Of a stretch of 11,165 bases of DNA, positions 1-5,686 are shown piece after piece (positions within the stretch are counted from its first letter, which is position 1; each line of letters starts with the position of its first letter). The notes beneath the pieces were generated by a model that searched no databases, was not told where the DNA came from, and was given only the letters and a program-made list of their open reading frames with translations. Made by a program: the position numbers and the translations under genes. The stretch comes from Halobacteriales archaeon SW_10_68_16 (GTDB lineage Archaea; Halobacteriota; Halobacteria; Halobacteriales; Haloarculaceae), in contig PXSG01000099.1 of the NCBI GenBank assembly GCA_003023485.1, positions 5,304 through 16,468 on the forward strand. The letters run 5' to 3'.

Positions 1-68
1 CTCCCGCCACGTCTGGCGGCGACGCTGGCCGCGATGGCGAACGCTGCCAGGCCGTGACCGAGGAACAT
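1..68 (-). CDS. N-terminal fragment of a membrane protein, cut by the window edge
   Basis: The start ATG is the complement of 66-68, and 22 codons are visible before the window ends. The peptide begins MFLGHGLAAFAIAAS and continues with VAARRGG, a hydrophobic stretch followed by basic residues, as at the start of a first membrane helix. A perfect TATA box (TTTATA on the minus strand, 93-98) lies centred about 27 bases upstream, so the transcript is probably leaderless and the start is well supported. A start of the type MF-GH followed by a hydrophobic helix resembles haloarchaeal membrane-bound proteins annotated as YdjM-type metal-dependent hydrolases. That family assignment is from memory and is only a suggestion on 22 residues. 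Confidence 0.6.
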   Translation of the reverse strand, partial: MFLGHGLAAFAIAASVAARRGG

Positions 69-92
69 ACCCCTCGCTACGTCGCGTGTCCC

Positions 93-98
93 TATAAA
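93..98 (-). promoter_or_regulatory. TATA box of the left-edge membrane protein gene
   Basis: The plus strand reads TATAAA (TTTATA on the minus strand), centred about 27 bases from the ATG at 68. This is the archaeal TATA spacing expected for a leaderless transcript. Confidence 0.6.
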
Positions 99-150
99 CC
101 TCGCGTGAGTGACACTCGCAGCCACGGCCGGCCGCAGTGTGGTGATTCCG

Positions 151-456
151 TCACGCGCGGAGCGGCTGTGCCACCTCGTAGTCGCCGTCGCCGTCGACGC
201 CGATGATGGCCCACTCGTAGTCGAGGTCGGCCCGCTGTAAGCGGCGTTCGAGTGCGGGGACGCGCTCGGTCCAGGTGACGAAACACCGCAGATCCCCCGA
301 CGTCGGCGGGTCGCGGGGTTCGGCCATCGGCGTCACTTCGACGACGCGCCACTTCCGCGTCGCGCGCAACGTCCCTCCCGCCGCGGAGACGCTGTATCCG
401 AGGTCGCTGAAGATCGTCCGGGCCTGCTGTCTGAGTGAACTGGTAACAGTTCCCAT
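151..456 (-). CDS. Small haloarchaeal protein, DUF7116-like
   Basis: This 101-residue soluble protein starts MGTVTSSLRQQARTIFSDLG. It has an N-terminal amphipathic helix, then a beta-rich middle (residues about 28-45, RATRKWRVVEVTP), a short proline-rich link (48-53), and a C-terminal part with CFVTWTERVPALERRL and YEWAIIGVDGDGDYEV. No signal peptide, membrane segment or catalytic motif is visible. The pattern matches a conserved haloarchaeal family that I recall as DUF7116, whose function is unknown. The ATG at 454-456 is supported by a TATA-like element about 28 bases upstream (484-488). It points the same way as its two minus-strand neighbours but appears to have its own promoter. Confidence is good that it is a gene and moderate for the family name. 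Confidence 0.75.
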   Translation of the reverse strand: MGTVTSSLRQQARTIFSDLGYSVSAAGGTLRATRKWRVVEVTPMAEPRDPPTSGDLRCFVTWTERVPALERRLQRADLDYEWAIIGVDGDGDYEVAQPLRA

Positions 457-482
457 CCACCACAGAGTACCACGGGTCGGCT

Positions 483-488
483 CTTAAG
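483..488 (-). promoter_or_regulatory. TATA-like element of the DUF7116-like gene
   Basis: CTTAAG (read on the minus strand, within gatacgCTTAAGagc) lies 27-32 bases upstream of the ATG at 456. The position fits a leaderless haloarchaeal promoter, though the match to the TATA consensus is only moderate. Confidence 0.45.
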
Positions 489-522
489 CGTATCTGACTG
501 ACGCTGATACGACAGGAATCCG

Positions 523-762
523 TCACTCGTGGGCGGCGTCCCACTCTTCGGCTTTCGTGCGGTTGCTACACTCGTTGCACTGCACGCGGCCCATCGTGTC
601 GACGGCGTTGTCGAGCGTCCCGCAGTTGGCACACAGAGACCCCCACCGCGTCGACCGGTCGCCGTCGGCGTAGACCACGTGGAACGGTCCCTTCTCGCCG
701 CGTTTGCCGCCGGTGCGGTCGACGTACAGGTCGGTTCCATCCGGTCCCGCGACTGTCGCCAT
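523..762 (-). CDS. Small zinc-ribbon protein, DUF5816-like
   Basis: The protein has 79 residues and begins MATVAGPDGTDLYVDR. Two CxxC pairs are visible: C-A-N-C around residues 44-47 and C-N-E-C around 62-65. These are the four ligands of a zinc ribbon. Between them lies NAVDTMGRVQ, and the tail is very acidic (KAEEWDAAHE). The arrangement fits a haloarchaeal family of unknown function that I recall as DUF5816. An in-frame ATG nine codons further upstream (787-789) is less likely to be used, because it falls inside the TATA-like CATATG (787-792) that sits about 27 bases before the chosen start. The next gene to the right is divergent, and the two starts are 93 bases apart. The protein may bind nucleic acid or another protein, but nothing here says which. 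Confidence 0.75.
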   Translation of the reverse strand: MATVAGPDGTDLYVDRTGGKRGEKGPFHVVYADGDRSTRWGSLCANCGTLDNAVDTMGRVQCNECSNRTKAEEWDAAHE

Positions 763-786
763 GGCGGGCGATTGGCCGGCGACGGG

Positions 787-792
787 CATATG
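787..792 (-). promoter_or_regulatory. TATA-like element of the zinc-ribbon gene
   Basis: CATATG is centred about 27 bases upstream of the ATG at 762, the usual archaeal distance for a leaderless mRNA. It lies in the 93-base divergent region shared with the stress-protein gene, whose own TATA element (expected near 820-830) is weak. Confidence 0.4.
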
Positions 793-855
793 CGTGGCGT
801 GTTCGGCCCCGCTCGGGTGGAAAGGTTCACGTGTGGTGGGGACGACACTCCGGTG

Positions 856-1257
856 ATGACACAGGTCGTCGTGCCGGTCCGGTACCCGCTGACCGAGCAG
901 TCCCGGGCCACGCTCGCCGAGGCCATCGACATCGCCCGGGAACGGGACGCCGCGCTCACGGTCCTCCACGTGAACCTCTACCAGGAGGAGGGCAGCGTCA
1001 CCCGGCGCCAGCTCAAGGCGGCCGTCGAGGAGGCGTTCGACTCACTGTCCGACACCCGGTACGTCGTCCGGAAGGGGCTGCTCGTCGAGGAAACCATCCT
1101 CGATGAGGTGGCCGCCGAGGGGGCGGACGTGGTCGTCATCGGGCAGAAGCAGGCGGGGCGGTGGCGACGGATGGTCCGCCGGCTCATCGACGACCCCGAC
1201 ATCGAACGCTACCTCCAGGACGGCCTCGACTGCCAGGTCGTCACCGTCTCCCTCTGA
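856..1257 (+). CDS. Universal stress protein (UspA fold), divergent ATP-binding loop
   Basis: This 133-residue protein has the UspA alpha/beta layout. It opens with strand MTQVVVPVRYPLTEQSRATL, then helix AEAIDIARERDA, strand LTVLHVNLY, a helix at about 49-65, strand YVVRKGLL, helix EETILDEVAAEG, strand ADVVVIG (90-96) and final strand CQVVTVSL. The usual ATP-binding signature after the fourth strand (G-2x-G-9x-G-S/T) is not present: residues 96-101 read GQKQAG and the following helix is basic, RWRRMVRRL. It therefore probably belongs to the non-ATP-binding class, whose role in stress responses is less well known. The reading frame extends far upstream, but that part is antisense to the zinc-ribbon gene; the ATG at 856 starts the conserved first strand (GTG at 853 is an alternative). 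rtcB follows after about 120 bases. Confidence 0.85.
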   Translation: MTQVVVPVRYPLTEQSRATLAEAIDIARERDAALTVLHVNLYQEEGSVTRRQLKAAVEEAFDSLSDTRYVVRKGLLVEETILDEVAAEGADVVVIGQKQAGRWRRMVRRLIDDPDIERYLQDGLDCQVVTVSL

Positions 1258-1379
1258 TTTTCCACGTCGGCGTCGCCCTCGTTGCTCGGGAACCAGCCAG
1301 TCTATCCACCCGGTCACGATTCGTTCAAGATCCGGTCGGCACGACAACCTTCTTTTCCATCGCCGGCGGAATGTCTCAC

Positions 1380-4268
1380 ATGACCACGTTCGACGCCGGC
1401 TCCGTCACGCTCGAGAAGATCCGGGACTACGTCTGGGAGATCCCACAGTCGGGCGAGATGCGCGCACCTGCGCGCGTCCTCGCCAGCGAACGTCTCCTTG
1501 AGGAAATCAAGGAGGACAAGACCCTCCAGCAGCTGCGGAACACGACCCACCTCCCGGGCATCCACAAGTACGCCATCTGCATGCCCGACGGCCACCAGGG
1601 GTATGGCTTCCCGGTCGGCGGGGTCGCGGCCCTCGATGCCGAAAACGGCTGTATCAGTCCCGGAGCGGTCGGCTATGACATCAATTGCCTCCCGGGCCAC
1701 ACCGAGGTTCGACTCTCCTTCGGCCGGCGGATGGAGATTGCCGACCTCGAATCGCGGTTCGAGGACGAGCGTGCGAGGGTAGCAGGCGACGAACTCGTCG
1801 AGTCGCCGATCCGCCTGTTCACCCAATCGGACGAACGGGCCGTCTACGAGGTCGAGACGGCGACGGGCGAACGAATCGAGGCGACGGGTGACCACCCGTT
1901 CCGGACGCCCGAGGGCATGCGCGAACTCGACGAACTGGATCCCGGCGACACGATTCACGTCCAGCCGTTTCGGGGACTCGAACACGAGGACCCTACCGAG
2001 GTGACGCTGCTGACGGCGGACGATTTCGCCGACGTGAACTCGCAGATCCGCCGTGTCCTGACCCAGCGTAACGTCCTGCCGCTGACGACGGCCGACGAGA
2101 CGTTCAACTATCTCCTGAAGATTCTCGGTTTCTTCACCGGCGACGGGGCCTTCGGCGGCGAGGGACAGACGTGGTTCTACGGCGAGCCTGAGGACCTCGA
2201 ACGCATCCGTGCAGACATCCGCGCCGTGGGATTCAAACCCTCGAAAGTGTACTCCCGGGAGCGCAGCCACGAAATCGACGGGAAAGCCTTCGAGGCCACC
2301 GAGTACAGTTTCAAGACGACCGCGAAAGCGTTCCGCCTGTTGCTACAGAAACTCGGCGCGCCGGTTGGCGAGAAAGTCGCGTCCGGGTTCACCACCCCGT
2401 GGTACTTCGAACACCTCACCGACTGGCAGAAGGCGCTGTACTACTCGGCGTACTTCGGCGCCGAGATGAACACCCCCGCCCCGCAGCACGACAAGAACCT
2501 CTACTGCCCGAAAGTCTCGCAGAGCCGGACGGTCGAAACGGTCGAGGCCGGCCGGCAGTTCCTACAGGATCTCGCCGAGTTCTTCGCCGATATCGGTATC
2601 GAGACGAACAGCATCGAGCAGTTCGAGGTGGACTCGAACAGCGAGGAAGACGTCGTTCGACTCCGACTCGGGGTGAAGAACGACACCGAGAACCTTTTCC
2701 AGTTTTTCTCGACAGTGGGGTACCGATACAATCGGGAGAAACGCGAGAAAGCGGTCAAGGCAATCCAGTACCTCAAGACAAAGCAACGGGAGATCGAGCG
2801 CCGCGAGGCCATCGCCTCGGATGCACGCACGCTCGCTGACGGCGGGATGGGAGCCCAGGACGTCAAGGCGGAGTTCGACATCAACGACCGCTTCGTCGAG
2901 CGCAGCCTCTGGAGTGGCCGCGACGGTCGGCCGCGTCCCGGCGAGGACTTTCCCGGATTCGAGGAGTTCTGCGAGACCTGCGAGGTCGGCGAGGACATGA
3001 CCGTCGAGACCGAGATTGTCGCCATCGAGGAAGCCGGCACCAAACCGGTCTACGATATCGGGGTCGAGCACGAGGCCCACAACTTCCTCGCGAACGGGTT
3101 CGTCGTCTCGAACTGCGGCGTCCGCATGATACGGACCGACCTCGACTACGACGACCTCAGGGGTCGCGAGGAGGAACTCGTCGACAAACTCTTCGCGAAC
3201 ATCCCCTCCGGGCTGGGCGGTGGCGGCGTCTACGAGGGGTCGATGGCCGACATCGAGGCCATCCTGGAACGCGGGATGGACTGGGCACTGGAGGAGGGGT
3301 TCGCCGTCGAGGACGACCTGGCCCACTGCGAGGACGAGGGACGGCGCCCGGAGGCCGACGCCGGGGCGGTCTCGAAGAAGGCCAAGGACCGCGGGAGAAA
3401 CCAGGTCGGGAGCCTCGGCAGCGGCAACCACTTCCTGGAAGTCCAGCGCGTCACCGACGTCTACCGCGAGGATGTCGCGGCCGACTTCGGCCTGCGGGAA
3501 GACCAGGTCGTGGTACTCATCCACTGTGGGTCGCGGGGGCTGGGCCACCAGGTCTGTACCGATTACCTCCGGGAGATCGAACAGACCCACCTGGGCCTGC
3601 TGAACAGGCTCCCGGACAAGGAACTGGCCGCGGCGCCCGCGGGGTCACAGCTGGCCGAGGAGTACTACCGGGCGATGTGTGCGGCGATCAACTTCGCGTG
3701 GGTGAACCGCCAGCTGATCACCCACCGCACCCGGCGTGTCTTCGCGCAGGTGTTCGACCGCTCCTGGGCGGAGATGGAGATGGACCTCCTGTACGACGTG
3801 GCACACAACATCGCCAAGAAGGAGGTCCACGACGTCGGGGACGGCGACCGGGAGGTGTACGTCCACCGGAAGGGCGCGACGCGGGCGTTCCCCGCGGGGC
3901 ACCCGCAGGTGCCCAAAGCCTACAGGGACGTCGGCCAGCCCATCATCATTCCCGGGAGCATGGGCGCCGGCAGCTACGTCCTCCGGGGCGGCGAGCACTC
4001 GCTCTCGGAGACGTTCGGGTCGACGGCCCACGGCGCCGGGCGCCTGATGTCCCGTACCCAGGCCAAACAGGAGTACTGGGGCGAGGACGTGATGGACGAC
4101 TTGCGCGAGCAAAACCACGTCTACGTCAAGGCACAGAGCGGCGCGACCGTCGCCGAGGAGGCACCGGGCGTCTACAAGGACGTCGACGAGGTGGTCCGCG
4201 TCTCCGACGCGCTGGGTATCGGCGACCGCGTCGCGCGCACCTTCCCGGTCTGTAACATCAAAGGGTAG
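1380..4268 (+). CDS. rtcB: tRNA-splicing ligase RtcB, precursor interrupted by an intein
   Basis: RtcB joins 2',3'-cyclic phosphate and 5'-OH RNA ends using GTP and Mn2+; in archaea it seals tRNA halves after intron removal. The precursor has 962 residues. Removing the 476-residue intein leaves 486, the usual RtcB length. The N-terminal motif LEKIRDYVWEIPQSGEMRAP, then MPDGHQGYGFPVGGVAA, are typical. Mature positions that fit the metal and guanylylation residues known from Pyrococcus RtcB are D100 and C103 (GYDIN/CGVR), N207-H208 (GSGNHFLE), H239 (LIHCGSRG), H333 (AHNIAKKE) and H408 (HGAGRLMSR, the guanylated histidine). All are intact. The start at 1380 (MTTFDAG) is chosen; ATG 1371 (MSHM) is three codons upstream and equally open. 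Upstream 1345-1358 is T-rich but has no clear TATA box. Its usual partner archease is not in this window. It converges on the pilin-like gene, with 34 bases between stops. Confidence 0.97.
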   Translation: MTTFDAGSVTLEKIRDYVWEIPQSGEMRAPARVLASERLLEEIKEDKTLQQLRNTTHLPGIHKYAICMPDGHQGYGFPVGGVAALDAENGCISPGAVGYDINCLPGHTEVRLSFGRRMEIADLESRFEDERARVAGDELVESPIRLFTQSDERAVYEVETATGERIEATGDHPFRTPEGMRELDELDPGDTIHVQPFRGLEHEDPTEVTLLTADDFADVNSQIRRVLTQRNVLPLTTADETFNYLLKILGFFTGDGAFGGEGQTWFYGEPEDLERIRADIRAVGFKPSKVYSRERSHEIDGKAFEATEYSFKTTAKAFRLLLQKLGAPVGEKVASGFTTPWYFEHLTDWQKALYYSAYFGAEMNTPAPQHDKNLYCPKVSQSRTVETVEAGRQFLQDLAEFFADIGIETNSIEQFEVDSNSEEDVVRLRLGVKNDTENLFQFFSTVGYRYNREKREKAVKAIQYLKTKQREIERREAIASDARTLADGGMGAQDVKAEFDINDRFVERSLWSGRDGRPRPGEDFPGFEEFCETCEVGEDMTVETEIVAIEEAGTKPVYDIGVEHEAHNFLANGFVVSNCGVRMIRTDLDYDDLRGREEELVDKLFANIPSGLGGGGVYEGSMADIEAILERGMDWALEEGFAVEDDLAHCEDEGRRPEADAGAVSKKAKDRGRNQVGSLGSGNHFLEVQRVTDVYREDVAADFGLREDQVVVLIHCGSRGLGHQVCTDYLREIEQTHLGLLNRLPDKELAAAPAGSQLAEEYYRAMCAAINFAWVNRQLITHRTRRVFAQVFDRSWAEMEMDLLYDVAHNIAKKEVHDVGDGDREVYVHRKGATRAFPAGHPQVPKAYRDVGQPIIIPGSMGAGSYVLRGGEHSLSETFGSTAHGAGRLMSRTQAKQEYWGEDVMDDLREQNHVYVKAQSGATVAEEAPGVYKDVDEVVRVSDALGIGDRVARTFPVCNIKG
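1686..3113 (+). mobile_element. Intein with LAGLIDADG homing endonuclease inside RtcB
   Basis: This is a 476-residue in-frame insertion that excises itself from the RtcB protein. It begins CLPGHTEVRLSFG (splicing block A, nucleophile C1). Block B follows at residues 66-74 (ATGDHPFRT, the TxxH pattern). Blocks F and G close it at about 454-476 (PVYDIGVEHEAHNFLANGFV then VSN). The next residue is the extein +1 cysteine, which is also the catalytic RtcB cysteine. Two LAGLIDADG motifs are visible, ILGFFTGDGAF (146-156, acidic residue D153) and LYYSAYFGAEMN (251-262, E260), so the endonuclease may be active. Residues about 360-430 form a further helical part, perhaps DNA-binding. The penultimate residue is Ser, where His is usual. 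Inteins at RtcB active sites are known in archaea, including Pyrococcus. Codon use looks slightly less GC-biased than in the flanks, judged by eye. Confidence 0.95.
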
Positions 4269-4302
4269 TGGTCCTCGCGCCCGGGGACATCGCGGGTCGG
4301 GC

Positions 4303-4728
4303 CTACGAGTCGGGACCTGTCCAGGTGTCCAGTTGCGTCTCGTTGCCGTCCTGCACGTAGACGACGGTGATGTTCGTCGACTCGGTGACCTCGGCCCCGT
4401 AGGCGTTGTTCGGGGACAGCTGGGCGTTCGCACCCGGCGTGATGGTGTCGGACTCGTTCAGGCTGCCGACGTCGGCCCACGTCACCTCGCTGGCGCCCCG
4501 GAAGACGACGTTGCCCGCGGTGAGGTTCTGGCCCTCCTCGTAGGTGACGAGCAACGCCTGTCGGCCGTCGAAGTACTGGTAGGAGAGCTCCGCGTCGAAC
4601 TCGTTGTCCGGGCCGGTTTCGACGAGCAACACCCCCACCCCGACCGAGGCGGTTACCGCCACCGTTAGCAACACGAGGGCTGCGATGGCGGCTCCCTCGG
4701 AGACGGCCCGGTCGTCGAGTGGCGCCAT
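4303..4728 (-). CDS. Type IV pilin-like secreted protein
   Basis: The 141-residue protein starts MAPLDDRAVSEGAAIAALVL. A short charged leader (residues 1-7) is followed by a hydrophobic helix (about 11-36, ending GVGVLLVETG). This is the class III signal layout of archaeal pilins, in which the membrane peptidase PibD cuts before the helix and the helix packs in the filament core. The rest is an acidic, beta-rich ectodomain with NLTAGN, NESDT and STNITVVYVQDGNETQ. Its N-glycosylation sequons (NLT, NES, NIT, NET) fit a surface-exposed haloarchaeal protein. It resembles the haloarchaeal pilin_N/DUF1628 group, although SEGAA replaces the more common SPVIG-type helix start. No pilus assembly ATPase or membrane platform gene is nearby, so it may use machinery encoded elsewhere or be a membrane-anchored pseudopilin. 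In-frame upstream ATGs lie before its TATA box and are ignored. Confidence 0.8.
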   Translation of the reverse strand: MAPLDDRAVSEGAAIAALVLLTVAVTASVGVGVLLVETGPDNEFDAELSYQYFDGRQALLVTYEEGQNLTAGNVVFRGASEVTWADVGSLNESDTITPGANAQLSPNNAYGAEVTESTNITVVYVQDGNETQLDTWTGPDS

Positions 4729-4754
4729 TCGCCCCGACGTTGCCGTGGCACGGG

Positions 4755-4760
4755 TAAAAA
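4755..4760 (-). promoter_or_regulatory. TATA box of the pilin-like gene in a divergent promoter region
   Basis: TTTTTA on the minus strand (TAAAAA on plus) lies 27-32 bases before the ATG at 4728, indicating a leaderless transcript. The divergent eIF2B-family gene starts at 4793, so its core promoter (expected around 4762-4769, gccATTTGtc) nearly touches this one. The two genes may compete for transcription factors. Confidence 0.5.
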
Positions 4761-4792
4761 GCCATTTGTCGGCGCGAGGCGATGACCGAGAC

Positions 4793-5644
4793 ATGATCGA
4801 CGAGACAGCCGAGGAGATCGGGGACATGCAGACCCACAGCTCCTCGGTCGTCGCGGTCAAGGCCGCACGGGCGCTGCGCGAACTGACCGACCGGGAGTTT
4901 CCCACCGTCGAGGAGTACACCAAAGCCCTCGAACAGAACAGCAGCGTCCTCCGGAGTTCGAACCCCTCCCACGCCTCGCTGCACAACACCCAGCGCGAGG
5001 TCGTCAGGTCCGTCAGGGGAGCCGACCCGGCGACGGTCCCAGAGGCGAAGGACCTGACCCTCGAGACGATCGACCGTGTCATCGAGCGCGTCGAGACGGG
5101 CAAGCGTCGGGCCGCCGAACGGGCCGCCGACTTACTCGCCGGCGAGGGGACGTTGCTCACCCACGACTACTCCTCGACGGTCCTCTCAGCCATCGAGACC
5201 GCTGTCGCGGACGGGGCCTCGCTTACCGTCTACGTCACCGAGGCCCGGCCGCGGTACCTGGGACGCAAGATGGCACGCCGCCTGGCCGACCTCGATTCCA
5301 TCGAGACACACCTCGTCGTCGACTCCGCGAGCGGCCACGTCCTCCCCGAGTGTGACCGCGTCGTCGTCGGGATGAGCTGTATCGTCGCGGACCTGCTGTA
5401 CAACCGCGTCGGCACCCACCCCATCGCCGCGACCGCGGCGGACGTCGGCGTGCCGGTCACCGTCGTCGGCTCGGCGGCGAAACTGGTCGATACGGGCTTT
5501 GCATTCGAGAACGAGGATCGCGCGGCCAGCGAGGTGATGCTCGAACCGGCCAGGGGGTTCGAGATCGAGAACCCCTCGTACGACGCGACACCGACGCGTC
5601 TGCTGGACTCGGTCGTGACTGACCAGGGTGTCCAAGAGCCGTGA
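4793..5644 (+). CDS. eIF2B / ribose-1,5-bisphosphate isomerase family protein, catalytic residues missing
   Basis: The protein has 283 residues. It has the N-terminal helical part (1-110, starting MIDETAEEIGDMQTHSSSVV) and the C-terminal Rossmann-like domain of the family shared by eIF2B alpha/beta/delta, MtnA and ribose-1,5-bisphosphate isomerase. Recognisable motifs are LLTHDYSSTVLSAIE (121-135), VYVTEARPRYLGRKMA (147-161), VVVGMSCIVAD (190-200) and LLYNRVGT (201-208). Enzymes in this family use a Cys in the LTHC motif and an Asp in the VGAD motif. Here these places hold D125 and S195, so isomerase activity is unlikely. It is better described as an eIF2B-like regulatory or ligand-binding protein, although archaea have no clear classical eIF2B exchange factor. 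The ATG at 4793 begins the conserved part; upstream codons overlap the divergent pilin gene. DUF373 follows 42 bases downstream with its own TATA box. Confidence 0.88.
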   Translation: MIDETAEEIGDMQTHSSSVVAVKAARALRELTDREFPTVEEYTKALEQNSSVLRSSNPSHASLHNTQREVVRSVRGADPATVPEAKDLTLETIDRVIERVETGKRRAAERAADLLAGEGTLLTHDYSSTVLSAIETAVADGASLTVYVTEARPRYLGRKMARRLADLDSIETHLVVDSASGHVLPECDRVVVGMSCIVADLLYNRVGTHPIAATAADVGVPVTVVGSAAKLVDTGFAFENEDRAASEVMLEPARGFEIENPSYDATPTRLLDSVVTDQGVQEP

Positions 5645-5656
5645 ACGGAGAGAGGG

Positions 5657-5664
5657 TTTTTATT
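5657..5664 (+). promoter_or_regulatory. TATA box of the DUF373 gene
   Basis: TTTTTATT is centred about 27 bases before the GTG at 5687. It supports a leaderless mRNA beginning at or next to that GTG. The same octamer occurs on the minus strand at 8577-8584 in front of the hydrolase gene. Confidence 0.65.
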
Positions 5665-5686
5665 CTCCTGCCCTCACACATCACCC

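Noticed and set aside
529..855. N-terminal extension of the universal stress protein
   Set aside because: It is antisense to the zinc-ribbon gene and precedes the first conserved beta strand of the UspA fold.
1255..1261. TGATTTT after the stress-protein gene as a terminator
   Set aside because: Four Ts with no stem before them is too weak to call.
1161..1379. N-terminal extension of rtcB
   Set aside because: The added residues overlap the end of the stress-protein gene in another frame and have no similarity to RtcB. The family start is at MTTFDAGSVTLEKI.
1460..1476. Inverted repeat GCGCGC-acct-GCGCGC inside rtcB
   Set aside because: It encodes conserved family residues (MRAPARV) in GC-biased codons; chance is enough to explain it.
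2562..3590. Long minus-strand open frame (342 codons) opposite the intein and rtcB
   Set aside because: It is a shadow of the rtcB frame, with no recognisable motifs and a composition explained by GC-rich third positions.
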